NCBI GenBank assembly: GCA_017501255.1
Contig: JAFVXE010000028.1
Coordinates: 124,001 to 188,000, forward strand
DNA: 64,000 nt
Reading direction: 5' to 3'
Origin: Clostridia bacterium
GTDB taxonomy: Bacteria > Bacillota > Clostridia > Christensenellales > Aristaeellaceae
The translations under genes were made by a program, and so were the position numbers. The notes under the pieces are model-generated. The model was not told the DNA's origin. It worked only from the letters and a program-made list of their open reading frames with translations, and did not search any database. Positions 15,686 through 25,306 of this stretch are shown one piece after another. Position 1 is the first letter of the stretch. Each line of letters opens with the position of its first letter.

Positions 15686-15725
15686 GCACAAACGCCAGAC
15701 CGTATACGTGGTCTGGCGTTTGTGC
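15686..15725. terminator. Bidirectional terminator
   Basis: A perfect 16-bp inverted repeat (15686-15701 with 15710-15725, 8-base loop) lies between convergent genes. The stem begins GCACAAACGCC, so both strands end in T-rich arms. Confidence 0.88.
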
Positions 15726-15755
15726 TAAGTAGAACTTAAAAAGGGGCAGGGCACA

Positions 15756-17231
15756 TTAAAGGTCATATAGGTAAGAAACGAGCTCATAGGCTTTGTTCCC
15801 CCATTGGTGAGAACCGGATTGCCCTTCCACGCCTCCCATTTTTTCATAGAATCTTCTGGCCTCTGTGTTGTCTTTCAGGCACCAGATGATCATCTTTTTC
15901 TTTCCGGCAGCCCTGAATGTATCCATAGCGTGCAGCAACAGTCTTCTGCCAATACCCATCTTACGGCAGGCATACCGGGTGTACAAGGCCACCACTTCAC
16001 AATCTGCAGCCTCCTCATTCAACATTTGATGCCACGCATAGCCCAAAACCTTCTGGCCGTCAACGGCAACCACATAGTCGTGATATCGCTTGATCTCTTT
16101 TCCATATTGCATTTCTATGCTCATGGCATCCAATAAATCCTGATCGATGATTCCCTGATAGGCCTTTTGCCAGTCCTCTACAATGATTTCCGCAATCTGA
16201 TGTACATCCTCTGCCGTCGCTTTACGGATGATGAGGTTTCTCTCCCCCACCGCAACCCGAATCCATCCGGTAATGCCCTGTGGCAATTCAGCCCACATGG
16301 GCGTGCCATCTGCCAGCATCAGATCGTTCTGGATGGCATTGTTGATGCAATGCTGGCCCATCTGGATACCCGAGATATTGGAAGCCACGCTGCCATCCCG
16401 GTTCAGCACCAGCTTTGGCAGGAAGGTCTGTACATTTGCCATGGCGGCATAGCGATCAAGATGGGGCCGAACCGTCAGATCAAAGGGTACCAGCTCATCG
16501 TGAAGGCCGTGGCACAGGAGCACGGGAATGTTTCGCTCCTGCAACCGATCCAGCAGCTTCTCCGACGGCAGATAGGCCGGGGCCATCAGCAGGGCGGCAT
16601 CGAAGCGATCCGGGGCAGCGTTCAAAAGCCGCCACGCACCATACCCGCCTGCAGAAGAACCCGTCAGCAGGGTTTTGCCTGCGCTGGAAAAGCCTGCTCT
16701 CACATGGTTCAGCAAAGCCATCAGGGTTTCGGTGTAGATGGATTCTGCGCCCAACATACGCCGGAGCCTGCCCTGAATGTTCTTCTTTGCAAAGGTTCGA
16801 AGGGCTTCAGAGTATTCGCTCAAATCGCTATCGGCTTTGGGGGTCATCCACGTACCTGCGGAGCTGCCATCCTCTGCCCGGTATTCGTTGGCCAGCGGGC
16901 ACACGATATAGGCGCCGCCCATGCGCTGCTGATAGGCGGGCGAGGCGAACAGTTCCATGCCGGAGTAGTTCACCGCCAGTTTCCCTGCCAATGCGTTGCC
17001 TGCGCCGTGAAGGCTGAAAATGACCGGGTAAATACGGTCTGCGGGCATACCATGCTTGGTGGGGTCGTACACATAGTAGCGCAAATCGCCCACTTTTTCG
17101 TCGATAGCAGGAAATATGCGTTCCTCAAACAAATCCAGATAATCGCCGGTGGCATAGCCCGGCGTTTCGCCTACAGTCATCCCTTCCTCCAAGGCATCAG
17201 CCCATGGATACAAGGTTTTGTCCAGTTTCAT
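15756..17231 (-). CDS. Alpha/beta hydrolase fused to a GNAT acetyltransferase
   Basis: The protein has 491 residues with AGGAGG nine bases before the start. Residues ~1-320 are an esterase-type alpha/beta hydrolase with a PVIFSLHGAGNA oxyanion loop, GSSAGGYGA nucleophile elbow (Ser), LCHGLHDELVP carrying the acid, and GQHCINN supplying a histidine. This layout resembles polyhydroxybutyrate-depolymerase/feruloyl-esterase types. No signal peptide is seen, so it probably acts in the cytoplasm. Residues ~335-491 are a GNAT domain: IIRKATAEDVHQIAEI, RKMGIGRRLLLHAM (acetyl-CoA loop) and NTEARRFYEKMGG. There is no stop or frameshift between the two parts. The two activities may act on the same small substrate. 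Confidence 0.82.
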   Translation of the reverse strand: MKLDKTLYPWADALEEGMTVGETPGYATGDYLDLFEERIFPAIDEKVGDLRYYVYDPTKHGMPADRIYPVIFSLHGAGNALAGKLAVNYSGMELFASPAYQQRMGGAYIVCPLANEYRAEDGSSAGTWMTPKADSDLSEYSEALRTFAKKNIQGRLRRMLGAESIYTETLMALLNHVRAGFSSAGKTLLTGSSAGGYGAWRLLNAAPDRFDAALLMAPAYLPSEKLLDRLQERNIPVLLCHGLHDELVPFDLTVRPHLDRYAAMANVQTFLPKLVLNRDGSVASNISGIQMGQHCINNAIQNDLMLADGTPMWAELPQGITGWIRVAVGERNLIIRKATAEDVHQIAEIIVEDWQKAYQGIIDQDLLDAMSIEMQYGKEIKRYHDYVVAVDGQKVLGYAWHQMLNEEAADCEVVALYTRYACRKMGIGRRLLLHAMDTFRAAGKKKMIIWCLKDNTEARRFYEKMGGVEGQSGSHQWGNKAYELVSYLYDL

Positions 17232-17262
17232 TGGAATTTCCTCCTGTTATTTCGGGGAATCA

Positions 17263-20200
17263 TCAGGTAAAGAACAAGGCTCGGATATCTTCTTCCGTCA
17301 GGCTGGAAAGGGCAGTTTCACCCGCAATCACCACCCGATCAAAAATGGCCCGCTTACGCTTGCTCAGATCGGTGACCTTTTCCTCAATGGTTCCCTGTGC
17401 AATCAGCTTCATCACCGTTACATCACGGGTCTGACCGATGCGGTGGGCACGGTCGGTGGCCTGGTCCTCAGCAGCAGGATTCCACCAGGGATCGTAATGG
17501 ATCACCAGATCCGCACCGGTCAGATTGAGACCGGTACCGCCCGCTTTCAGAGAAATCAGGAACACATCGCCCTCGCCGCCGTTGAAGCGGTCGCAAAGCT
17601 GCTGACGCACCTCCGGCTTGGTGTCGCCATCCAGATAAAGCGCCTGCACGCCTTCCCGGCCAAGGCGCTTCTTGATAATCTGCAACATCCCCACAAACTG
17701 GGAGAAAATCAGCATCCGATGACCGGAACCAATAGCCGTATGCACGGTCTGCACCAACAGCTCCAGCTTGCCGCTGGTGCCCTCGTAATTGTCCAGAAAC
17801 AACCTGGGATGACAGCACACCTGCCGCATTTTCAGCAGTACACTGAGCACCTGCATACGTGCTCTGGGCAGGGAACCATCCTCCAGCGCCTGCCCCACGT
17901 GTTCCCTGAGCGAATACAGCAGGCTGTTGTACACCTGCTCCTGCTCCGGGGGCATGGCAGCATACAGATACTGCTCCTGCTTCTTGGGCAGGTCCGCCAG
18001 CACCTCGCTCTTGAGACGGCGCATCAGGAAGGGGCGGATGCGCTCCCGGAGTTCCTCGGCGTGCTCGCCGCCGCCATACCGGCGCAGGAACGATGCCTGA
18101 GTGCCCAGATAGCCCGGCAGCACAAAGTCAAAGATGGACCACAACTCACCGGTGTGGTTTTCCATGGGCGTGCCGGTGAGGGCAATGCGAACCTCCGCAT
18201 CCAGTTCCTTGGCTGCCACTGCACCCCGGCTCTGGGCATTCTTCACGGACTGGGCTTCATCCAACACCGCAAAACGCAGGGGAATATCCCTGAGGTATTC
18301 AATATCCCGCCGGAGCAACGGGTAGCTGATCAACAGCACATCCACCCGATCATCCGCCTTTACCTCGGCAATCACCCGGCGGCGTTCTTCCCGCTGACCG
18401 CCGATCACCCGTACGATCAGGCTGTCGTCAAAGCGTTTCAGCTCTGCCAACCAATGATAGGTCAGCGATGTGGGCGTAACGATCATGCTCTTCTTGGTGC
18501 CGTCCTTACGCTTGGCAGCAGACAGAGCGGCAATCACCTGCAAGGTCTTGCCAAGGCCCATTTCGTCTGCCAGAATGCCACCCATACGGGTTTCATACAG
18601 GGACAAAAGCCAACCGCTGCCCCGCTGCTGATAGGGGGACAGCTTCTTTTTCAGTTTGGAGGGCATAAAGCTCAGATCGCTCTGTTCGCTGAGGGCGTCA
18701 ATGGCGTGCTCAGCTTCCGCATCTGCTTCGGTTTGCGCACCAGCCATACGCAGCATACTGACCATATATCCCGCACGATAGGCACCAAAACTCAACTCCC
18801 GGGCTTCCTCCTGCGCATTGGGATCATCCAGGGAAGCAGCGTCCAACAGTTCCTGCACTACAGGCGCAAGCCCCATCATATCCCGCACATCCAGGAATTC
18901 GCCGGTTTTCAGACGCACATACTGCTGCCGCTGCGCCACTCCCTTCAAAATGGGCAAAAGCTCCGGCACTGCCTCGCCGCTTTCTTCCAGAAGGGAGAAT
19001 ACCAGCCGCCCGCCACGCATCCGGAAGGATGCTCTGGCAGCAAAACGACGGGGTTTTACTTTTTCAAAGGCATTGGAAGCGTATACTTCCGCCTTTTTGC
19101 TCAGTTCCGATACGCCCTGAGTACAGAAGTGGAGAATATCATGGCTACGGCGCAAAAGAATCTGACCGCCACGCACCACAAAGCCTGCATCAGAAAACAT
19201 CTCCAGAAGGGCGCTTTCCGCCCGTCCATCCCGGAGGAGAAGGTGATTGTCGGGCAGTTGCTCCTGCGGGGATTCTTCCGCATCCTGAGGCCGCCCAAAG
19301 GGATGGATAACATTCTTACCATAGTGGAATTCCACTCGGGCCACCACATTGCCACCCACCAGATCCAAATACACCACCGGATGGAAAGGCTCGTCCACCA
19401 ACCGTGCCCGAAGTTCCGGCGAGGTGACCACCGTACCGATGGCTGACAGGGTGGGTAGCAGCATGGCCAGCGCATCCTCCGCTTCCCGGGCAGGGAAACG
19501 GAACTGCATTCCTTCGCTGAGCAAAGCGCTGCACAATCTGGCCTGCACGCCATGCAGATGAATCACGCAATCCTCGCCCAGCACATAACGGCCATCGGGC
19601 GTAATCAATCGGAGCTGCTCCGTGCCCTCCACAGAGACGCTCACCTCGCCCTGCGCCATGGAAACCTTGAAGCACAGGGGCAATTCAATGCGCTTGATGC
19701 CCTTTTGAGGCACCTTGTGATCCTGAAAAATCAAAATGAAATCATGGGTTTCCAAATAACGGAGCACGCTGAGCAAAAATGCGCCGCTGAGCATGATGAA
19801 CCGGCCATCCGTCACCAGCGTGGTGGGTTGCTGATCGTTAGCGCCAAAACGGCGGCGATCCTCCCATTGTTCCAGCGTATCCGCTTTCAGGGGTACAAAG
19901 CCAAGCAGCACCGCCAACAGGCGTTCGTCCTCCTTGGAAAAGCGCATGGTGGCAGGATTATAGGTGAATTTTTCCGACAATTTCAAGGAAGCGCCCACAC
20001 TATAGCAGGTAAGCAAATCCGCTATATTGCGTACTGCGTACAACCTGTCCTGACCAGCGCCCAGACCCAGACCGATGCGGCCATCCGGATAGATGCGCAG
20101 ATTGGCCACCAGCCGCAGGTTTTCCACGCCGGGGGCTCCGTGGCTGAGCAGATTCATCACCCGCCGCCCCAGCTCCATTTCGCCTTCCCGGAGAAAATGG

Positions 20201-20454
20201 GACAGCCGTCCATCGTGCTCTGCCATCATCAGCGCAGCCACCAAGTGCTCGCATCCTTCCTCCGCTATTGTGCCGCAAGTACAGCTGGCACGCCCACGCA
20301 TATCAAAGGATACCATCTGCACAGGCACCGTGCCCACATCATAGCACAGCTTCTCCCCCACTCTGAGCGCAGCTGCCACACAGCCCCGCCGATAGAGTTT
20401 CTCGCCCCGTTCAAACAGCTCGGTATTGGCCCGAAAAGCGTCGATGGAAAGCAT
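17263..20454 (-). CDS. SWIM-domain SNF2-family helicase/ATPase
   Basis: The protein has 1063 residues. A SWIM zinc finger lies at ~58-70 (CTCG ... CEHLV). Next comes a ~500-residue middle region typical of bacterial SNF2 proteins. The helicase core starts at ~610: LADEMGLGKTLQ (Walker A), FAVLDEAQSVKN (DEAQ box), LTGTPMEN, and in the C lobe LISLKAGGTGLNL and DRAHRIGQT. These ATPases move on double-stranded DNA, often together with RNA polymerase or repair, but the bacterial role is mostly unknown. AGGAGG precedes the start. It is probably transcribed with the hydrolase-GNAT gene 31 bases downstream. Confidence 0.95.
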   Translation of the reverse strand: MLSIDAFRANTELFERGEKLYRRGCVAAALRVGEKLCYDVGTVPVQMVSFDMRGRASCTCGTIAEEGCEHLVAALMMAEHDGRLSHFLREGEMELGRRVMNLLSHGAPGVENLRLVANLRIYPDGRIGLGLGAGQDRLYAVRNIADLLTCYSVGASLKLSEKFTYNPATMRFSKEDERLLAVLLGFVPLKADTLEQWEDRRRFGANDQQPTTLVTDGRFIMLSGAFLLSVLRYLETHDFILIFQDHKVPQKGIKRIELPLCFKVSMAQGEVSVSVEGTEQLRLITPDGRYVLGEDCVIHLHGVQARLCSALLSEGMQFRFPAREAEDALAMLLPTLSAIGTVVTSPELRARLVDEPFHPVVYLDLVGGNVVARVEFHYGKNVIHPFGRPQDAEESPQEQLPDNHLLLRDGRAESALLEMFSDAGFVVRGGQILLRRSHDILHFCTQGVSELSKKAEVYASNAFEKVKPRRFAARASFRMRGGRLVFSLLEESGEAVPELLPILKGVAQRQQYVRLKTGEFLDVRDMMGLAPVVQELLDAASLDDPNAQEEARELSFGAYRAGYMVSMLRMAGAQTEADAEAEHAIDALSEQSDLSFMPSKLKKKLSPYQQRGSGWLLSLYETRMGGILADEMGLGKTLQVIAALSAAKRKDGTKKSMIVTPTSLTYHWLAELKRFDDSLIVRVIGGQREERRRVIAEVKADDRVDVLLISYPLLRRDIEYLRDIPLRFAVLDEAQSVKNAQSRGAVAAKELDAEVRIALTGTPMENHTGELWSIFDFVLPGYLGTQASFLRRYGGGEHAEELRERIRPFLMRRLKSEVLADLPKKQEQYLYAAMPPEQEQVYNSLLYSLREHVGQALEDGSLPRARMQVLSVLLKMRQVCCHPRLFLDNYEGTSGKLELLVQTVHTAIGSGHRMLIFSQFVGMLQIIKKRLGREGVQALYLDGDTKPEVRQQLCDRFNGGEGDVFLISLKAGGTGLNLTGADLVIHYDPWWNPAAEDQATDRAHRIGQTRDVTVMKLIAQGTIEEKVTDLSKRKRAIFDRVVIAGETALSSLTEEDIRALFFT

Positions 20455-20804
20455 GGCGTTCCTCCTGTATCAAAACCTTAGTCTGTATAACTTCTGCTTT
20501 TATGCGCCCCTTTCCTGCTGATTTTCCGGAATTTGGATACAAAAATTGCGTATTCAATACGCTGCCGGTGGCATACTACCATCGAAGCAACGAACAGGCA
20601 AACGGCCGAACGGAATGCACCATGAGGCGTTTCGGACGCGGAATGCCGGGTTTCATGCGTGGCGCATGAAGCTGATGAAGATGTGAGTGTAAAGAACAGA
20701 TAGAATTGTGCAATCCAAGTTCCTCAAGCATAGATGCTGCCGGGAAGACGTAGCGCTTTCGATGTTCGTTGTTTCACCAGAGGCAGGAGGGTGTCTCCTG
20801 CACC
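20455..20804. other. Gene-free stretch with stem-loop
   Basis: No convincing gene is present in the 479 bases between the SNF2 and Nudix genes. It contains a perfect hairpin TTCATGCG-TGG-CGCATGAA (20652-20670) and a plus-strand terminator at its right end. Weak promoter-like boxes lie near 20546-20577 (TTGCGT, CATACT, 20-base spacing). A small RNA or the debris of a lost gene are both possible. Confidence 0.4.
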
Positions 20805-20840
20805 CCACCCTGCGCCAACAGGCGCAGGGTGGTTTTGTTT
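20805..20840 (+). terminator. Strong terminator without a matching upstream gene
   Basis: CCACCCTGCGCC-AACA-GGCGCAGGGTGG is a perfect 12-bp stem followed by TTTTGTTT. It reads on the plus strand, where no upstream plus-strand gene is visible for over 5 kb. Confidence 0.85.
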
Positions 20841-20862
20841 GGCAGCAAATGATTTCCATTTC

Positions 20863-20891
20863 TTGAATTGGAAAAATGGCAATGATATGCT
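20863..20891 (+). promoter_or_regulatory. Sigma-A promoter of the Nudix gene
   Basis: TTGAAT (20863-20868) and TATGCT (20886-20891) are separated by 17 bases, about 43 bases before the start codon. Confidence 0.6.
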
Positions 20892-20933
20892 AAAATGTTG
20901 CAGATAGCAAGAATCTGTGGAGGCCATCAGAAT

Positions 20934-21392
20934 ATGAATGAAAAATACACGTTCAATATACGTCTTACAGGTATTCTGATTGAAAACAACAAGATCTTAT
21001 TGGTACAACAGAAACTGAGTGACAACCGGCAATGGTCATTACCCGGAGGAAGGTTGGAACGCGGAGAAACCATTTCTCAGGGAATGATTCGTGAAATGAA
21101 GGAGGAAACAGGCCTCAATATTGAAATCATACGTATGCTATATTTATGTGATGTTTCTGCAAGTTCAAACACACTCTTGCATATCAGCTTTTTACTGCGA
21201 AGAACAGATGGTGAGATCAGATTACCATCAAATGAATTTGATGAAAATCCGATTCATGATGTTCGGTTTGTCCCCATCGAGGAATTGGAGCAATATGGCT
21301 TTTCAAAACAATTCATTCAAGTAATCAATCAAGGATTTCCGGGTTCCGGTGATTATTGTGGAGATAAAGCAAGTATTGGTTTGGGTATATAG
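20934..21392 (+). CDS. Nudix hydrolase
   Basis: The protein has 152 residues from ATG 20934 with GGAGG upstream. The full Nudix box GX5EX7REUXEEXGU is present at ~35-57 (G-RLERG-E-TISQGMI-REMKEETGL). It hydrolyses a nucleoside diphosphate linked to some other group; the substrate cannot be told. The gene is clearly more A/T-rich than its neighbours and uses different codons, suggesting recent acquisition. It is a single-gene transcript with its own promoter and terminator. Confidence 0.9.
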   Translation: MNEKYTFNIRLTGILIENNKILLVQQKLSDNRQWSLPGGRLERGETISQGMIREMKEETGLNIEIIRMLYLCDVSASSNTLLHISFLLRRTDGEIRLPSNEFDENPIHDVRFVPIEELEQYGFSKQFIQVINQGFPGSGDYCGDKASIGLGI

Positions 21393-21453
21393 CGTTATTC
21401 CCAGTTTGTCAAACAAAGCTTCTGCTCGTTTCAAATCATCAATCAAGGCAAAA

Positions 21454-21485
21454 GCCAGACTGCATTTTGCAATCTGGCGTTTTGT
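21454..21485. terminator. Terminator between Nudix gene and ABC exporter
   Basis: GCCAGACTGCA and TGCAATCTGGC form an 11-bp stem with one mismatch, followed by GTTTTGTTT on the plus strand. Confidence 0.75.
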
Positions 21486-21492
21486 TTGCCAT

Positions 21493-23313
21493 TTACACCT
21501 GTCCAGCCAGCAAAGCCCCGGTGGCTTCATCCTCGTACTGGCGGGTGTAGAGATTGTAGTAGTGACCCTTCTTTTCCAGCAACTGCTCATGGTTGCCCTG
21601 CTCGATAATCTTGCCATCCCTGACCACCAGAATCAAATCCGCATTGCGGATGGTGGACAGACGATGCGCCACCACCAGCGAGGTGCGGCCCGAAATGATG
21701 GTATCGATAGCCGACTGAATCCGCTGCTCGGTGATGGTGTCCACCGATGCGGTGGCTTCATCCAGCACCAGAATGCGGGGATCGGCCAGAATGGCACGAG
21801 CAAAGGAAATCAGCTGCTTTTCGCCGGTGGAGAGCAGGTCGCCGCCCTCGCCTACGTCGCTGTCCAGCCCATGCTCCAGATGAGCAATCACATTGTCTGC
21901 GGACACCAGCTTCAGCGCCCGGTCAATCTCTTCCTGCGTGGCGTTGGGGTTGCCATAGAGCAGGTTTTCCCGGATGGTACCGGAGAACAGATGGGGCGTT
22001 TGCAGCACATAGCCGATGGCGCTGTGCAGCCAAAGCTGGGAACGCTCCCGGGCATCCCGTCCGTCGATGAGCACCTGACCATCGGTAGGCTCAAAGAAGC
22101 GGCACACCAGATTGATCAGCGTGGATTTGCCAGCGCCGGTCTCGCCCACGATGGCGATGTTGGAACCAAAGGGAATCTTCAGGTTGAAGTGCTCCAGCAC
22201 ATATTCGTCGCCATCCGGGTACTTGAAGCTCACATCTCTGAATTCGATATCGCCCTTGATATCCTCCCAGTTTTCCCGCTTGGGTTCAAAGGAATCGCCA
22301 TACTTTTCGATCACTTCGGGGGTATCGGTCACGTCGGATTTGGTTTCAATCAGCCGCATCAAACGCTCAATGTTCACCTGAGTGGTAATTACATCGGAAA
22401 TAGCGTCAATCAGCCAGCGGACAGGTTCCATCATGCCCTGAGCGTAGGACATGAACATGGAGAAGGTACCCACTTCCTCGGCAGCCAGATAGCCGCCTTT
22501 CCACAGCACGATGGCCAGCGCCATGGAGGATGCCATGTTCATGGTGGCGGCGAACAGACCCCGCAAATGGGCGGCCCGTACCGACTTTCTGCGCATGGCG
22601 GAGGTATCCTCCACAAAATCGTTCTGAATCTTGTCCTCGATCACCAGCGATTTGATGGTTTTGGCGCCGGTGATGCCCTCGTTGAAGTTGGAGGTGATCT
22701 TGGAGTTGATTTCACGAACCTCCCGGTTGATGCGGATCAGCTTCTTCTGGAACAGGGAGAACAGAATCACGATCAGCGGCAGGATGGTGATGACCATCAG
22801 CGCCAGGCGGGCGTTGAGCATCAGCATGACGATGACAGCACCAATCAGGTAACTGAAATGCCATACGCTGTCCATCATGGTCCAGCTAACCAGCGAGCCG
22901 ATGCGGCTGGTATCGCTCATCACCCGGGCGTGGATGTAACCCACGCTGTTCTGGTTGAAGTAGGAAAAGGACAGGGTTTGCAAATGCTCAAAGGCAGCGT
23001 TTCGCAAATCCCGGTTCACGCTCACTTCCACCCGCATGGCGTTGGCAGCGGAGCAGAAAAAGGAACTGGCCGACACGATAATGCCGACGATATACGCCAG
23101 AATAAACCAATGGAAACCGTCAAGCTGCCCGGTGGTGATGTAGTTGTTGAGTGCATAGCCCTGAAACTGGGGCAGCAGAATGTCCATCACCGTGGAAATG
23201 AGGCCGCAGATGACCATCAAGATCAGCGTGGCCCGGTATTTCTTCATAAAGGGCAACAATTTGGGAATGCCGAAAAACGGCAGAGAGGTTACCTTTTCTT
23301 TGTTGTTTTCCAT
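21493..23313 (-). CDS. ABC exporter subunit with intact catalytic site
   Basis: The protein has 606 residues. Six membrane helices (~25-330) are followed by a nucleotide-binding domain: GETGAGKST (Walker A), LLSTGEKQL (signature, with Thr-Gly-Glu in place of Gly-Gly-Gln) and ILVLDEATASVD with the catalytic Glu. It is the second half of a heterodimeric multidrug-type exporter (BmrCD/YheIH-like). The start overlaps the upstream partner's stop (TAATG), so translation is coupled. The substrate is unknown; lipids or drugs are typical. Confidence 0.93.
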   Translation of the reverse strand: MENNKEKVTSLPFFGIPKLLPFMKKYRATLILMVICGLISTVMDILLPQFQGYALNNYITTGQLDGFHWFILAYIVGIIVSASSFFCSAANAMRVEVSVNRDLRNAAFEHLQTLSFSYFNQNSVGYIHARVMSDTSRIGSLVSWTMMDSVWHFSYLIGAVIVMLMLNARLALMVITILPLIVILFSLFQKKLIRINREVREINSKITSNFNEGITGAKTIKSLVIEDKIQNDFVEDTSAMRRKSVRAAHLRGLFAATMNMASSMALAIVLWKGGYLAAEEVGTFSMFMSYAQGMMEPVRWLIDAISDVITTQVNIERLMRLIETKSDVTDTPEVIEKYGDSFEPKRENWEDIKGDIEFRDVSFKYPDGDEYVLEHFNLKIPFGSNIAIVGETGAGKSTLINLVCRFFEPTDGQVLIDGRDARERSQLWLHSAIGYVLQTPHLFSGTIRENLLYGNPNATQEEIDRALKLVSADNVIAHLEHGLDSDVGEGGDLLSTGEKQLISFARAILADPRILVLDEATASVDTITEQRIQSAIDTIISGRTSLVVAHRLSTIRNADLILVVRDGKIIEQGNHEQLLEKKGHYYNLYTRQYEDEATGALLAGQV

Positions 23314-25154
23314 TACTGTGCCACCTCCTTCATGGAGGGAGACTGAATTTCGTAAATCCGTTGATAGATACCGCCTGCGGATTTCAGCTCATCGTGGGTG
23401 CCCATTTCCGCAATCCGGCCACGATCCAGCACGATAATTTGATCCGCTTTGCTGAGGGTGGTGATGCGGTGAGAAATGAGGATGATGCTGGCGCTGCCAA
23501 ACCGCTTTTCCAAAGCCTTGCGGATCTTGGCATCGGTTTCTGTATCCACGGCGGAGAGGGAGTCGTCAAAGATCATGATAGGAGTCTTCTGGGTGAGCAT
23601 CCGGGCGATGGCAGCACGCTGCTTCTGACCGCCGGAAAGCGTCACACCGCGCTCGCCCACAAAGGTGTCGTAGCCCTTGGTGAAGCCTTCGATGGCCTCA
23701 TCCAGGCAGGCGGCCTTGGCTGCCTCCCGGATGTCGCTGAGGGTGAGGCCATCATCGGTGATGCCGATATTGTCCTTCAGGCTGCGGGAGAACAGGAAGG
23801 GCTCCTGCAATACCATACCGATGTTGCTGCGCAGATGTTCGGCCTTCATATCGGCAATATCCACGCCGCCGATGGTGATGCGTCCATTCTCCGCAGGCAG
23901 ATCGTACATCCGGTCCAGCAGCAGCATCATGGTGGACTTACCGCTGCCGGTGCCGCCCAGAATGCCCAGCGTGGTGCCGGCTTTCATGGTAAAGTTGATG
24001 TCATGCAGAATGTGGGGGCTGTTTTCGTAGGCAAAATCCACGTGTTCAAAGCAGATATCGCCGGTCAGGTCAGGGCAGACAGCCTCCGGTTTATCCTGCT
24101 CCACCGGGGATTCCATAATGTAGCGGATACGGTCGATGGCCACGCCCGCCTTGCTCATTTCGGAAATCATGCGGCCCAGCTGGCGAATGGGCCACACCAG
24201 CATTCCATTGTAGCTGAGGAAAGCAATGTAGGAACCGGCGGTCATCTGGTTCCGCACGCACATCACTGCGCCGAAGACCACCACCAGCATGACCTGAATG
24301 CCGCTGAGCACATCCGAAGAAGCCCAGAAGGAGGCCATCAGGCGGCCCAGCTTGACCCACAGGCCGGTGTATTCCTCATTGTGGTTCTCGAAACGGTCCT
24401 TCTCATACCGCTCCCGGCCAAAGGCTCGCACCACACGCACACCGGTCAAGTTTTCCTGCGCCATGGCGCTGAGCTTGCCTTCGCTTTCGTCGCAGGCCTG
24501 GAAACCCTTATGCAGCTTGTTGTGGAACAGCACTGAATAGAGAATGATCACCGGCATGGGTGCAAGCGCGATCAATGTCAGTGGTACATTCATGCTCATC
24601 ATGAAGATCATGGACAGAACCAGCAGAATCAGAATGCGGAGCAGGTTGGTCATCTGCTCGGAAACGAAATTGCGGGTAGTGTCGATATCCGAGGTACAGC
24701 GCTGGATAATATCGCCGGTGCGGTTCTGCATATGCCAGCTGAAAGGCAGGTGCTCAATGTGGCCAAACAGGGTATCTCGCATGGTTTTCACCAATGTTTC
24801 GGTACCCATGGTATTGCTCAGGCGAAAGGCGTACTGGGCGATGACCTTCACCAGCGCCACCACAGCGACGGCTGCTGCCAGAATCCACAGATGTTCCCGC
24901 AGATAGGCAAAGCCGCCCAGCTTATTCACCAGCGCCATAATCCAATCCGCATAGGTGGTATCAGTGGTGCCAACCACATTGTCCATCGCCATGCGGACGA
25001 TTTGCGGGGTGAGCATATCCATCAGTGCTGCCAGCGCAGTGGTCAGCATACTCACCACAAAGAAGCTCTTGCTGCCTTTCAGAAAGCGCCACAAAAGCGC
25101 CGCCTTTCTGCGCAGCGGTACCTTTTCTTGCTTTGGTTGTTCATTGTGTTGCAT
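23313..25154 (-). CDS. ABC exporter subunit with degenerate catalytic site
   Basis: The protein has 613 residues. Six membrane helices are followed by GGTGSGKST (Walker A), VTLSGGQKQRAA (canonical signature) and IMIFDDSLSAVD, where Asp replaces the catalytic Glu. Together with the nonstandard signature in the partner, this gives one consensus and one degenerate ATP site, as in BmrCD. It is expressed first in the pair. A 151-base gap separates it from the upstream phosphatase gene, with no clear promoter seen. Confidence 0.93.
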   Translation of the reverse strand: MQHNEQPKQEKVPLRRKAALLWRFLKGSKSFFVVSMLTTALAALMDMLTPQIVRMAMDNVVGTTDTTYADWIMALVNKLGGFAYLREHLWILAAAVAVVALVKVIAQYAFRLSNTMGTETLVKTMRDTLFGHIEHLPFSWHMQNRTGDIIQRCTSDIDTTRNFVSEQMTNLLRILILLVLSMIFMMSMNVPLTLIALAPMPVIILYSVLFHNKLHKGFQACDESEGKLSAMAQENLTGVRVVRAFGRERYEKDRFENHNEEYTGLWVKLGRLMASFWASSDVLSGIQVMLVVVFGAVMCVRNQMTAGSYIAFLSYNGMLVWPIRQLGRMISEMSKAGVAIDRIRYIMESPVEQDKPEAVCPDLTGDICFEHVDFAYENSPHILHDINFTMKAGTTLGILGGTGSGKSTMMLLLDRMYDLPAENGRITIGGVDIADMKAEHLRSNIGMVLQEPFLFSRSLKDNIGITDDGLTLSDIREAAKAACLDEAIEGFTKGYDTFVGERGVTLSGGQKQRAAIARMLTQKTPIMIFDDSLSAVDTETDAKIRKALEKRFGSASIILISHRITTLSKADQIIVLDRGRIAEMGTHDELKSAGGIYQRIYEIQSPSMKEVAQ

Positions 25155-25306
25155 TTTCGTTTACGCTTCCTTTTTTGCCCCTGCGCAGACCATCGGCCGG
25201 CAGGGAGATGTTTCGTATTCTGTTACGGTGTGTACAAAATGGTTGTATGTAACTTTTACGGACGAGTATTCATCATGTACTCCTTTGTAGGGGCTGCAAG
25301 GCCGGA

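Noticed and set aside
17218..19446. 742-codon open frame on the plus strand
   Set aside because: It lies opposite the SNF2 helicase, whose motifs are unambiguous, and its composition is that of an antisense frame in GC-rich DNA.
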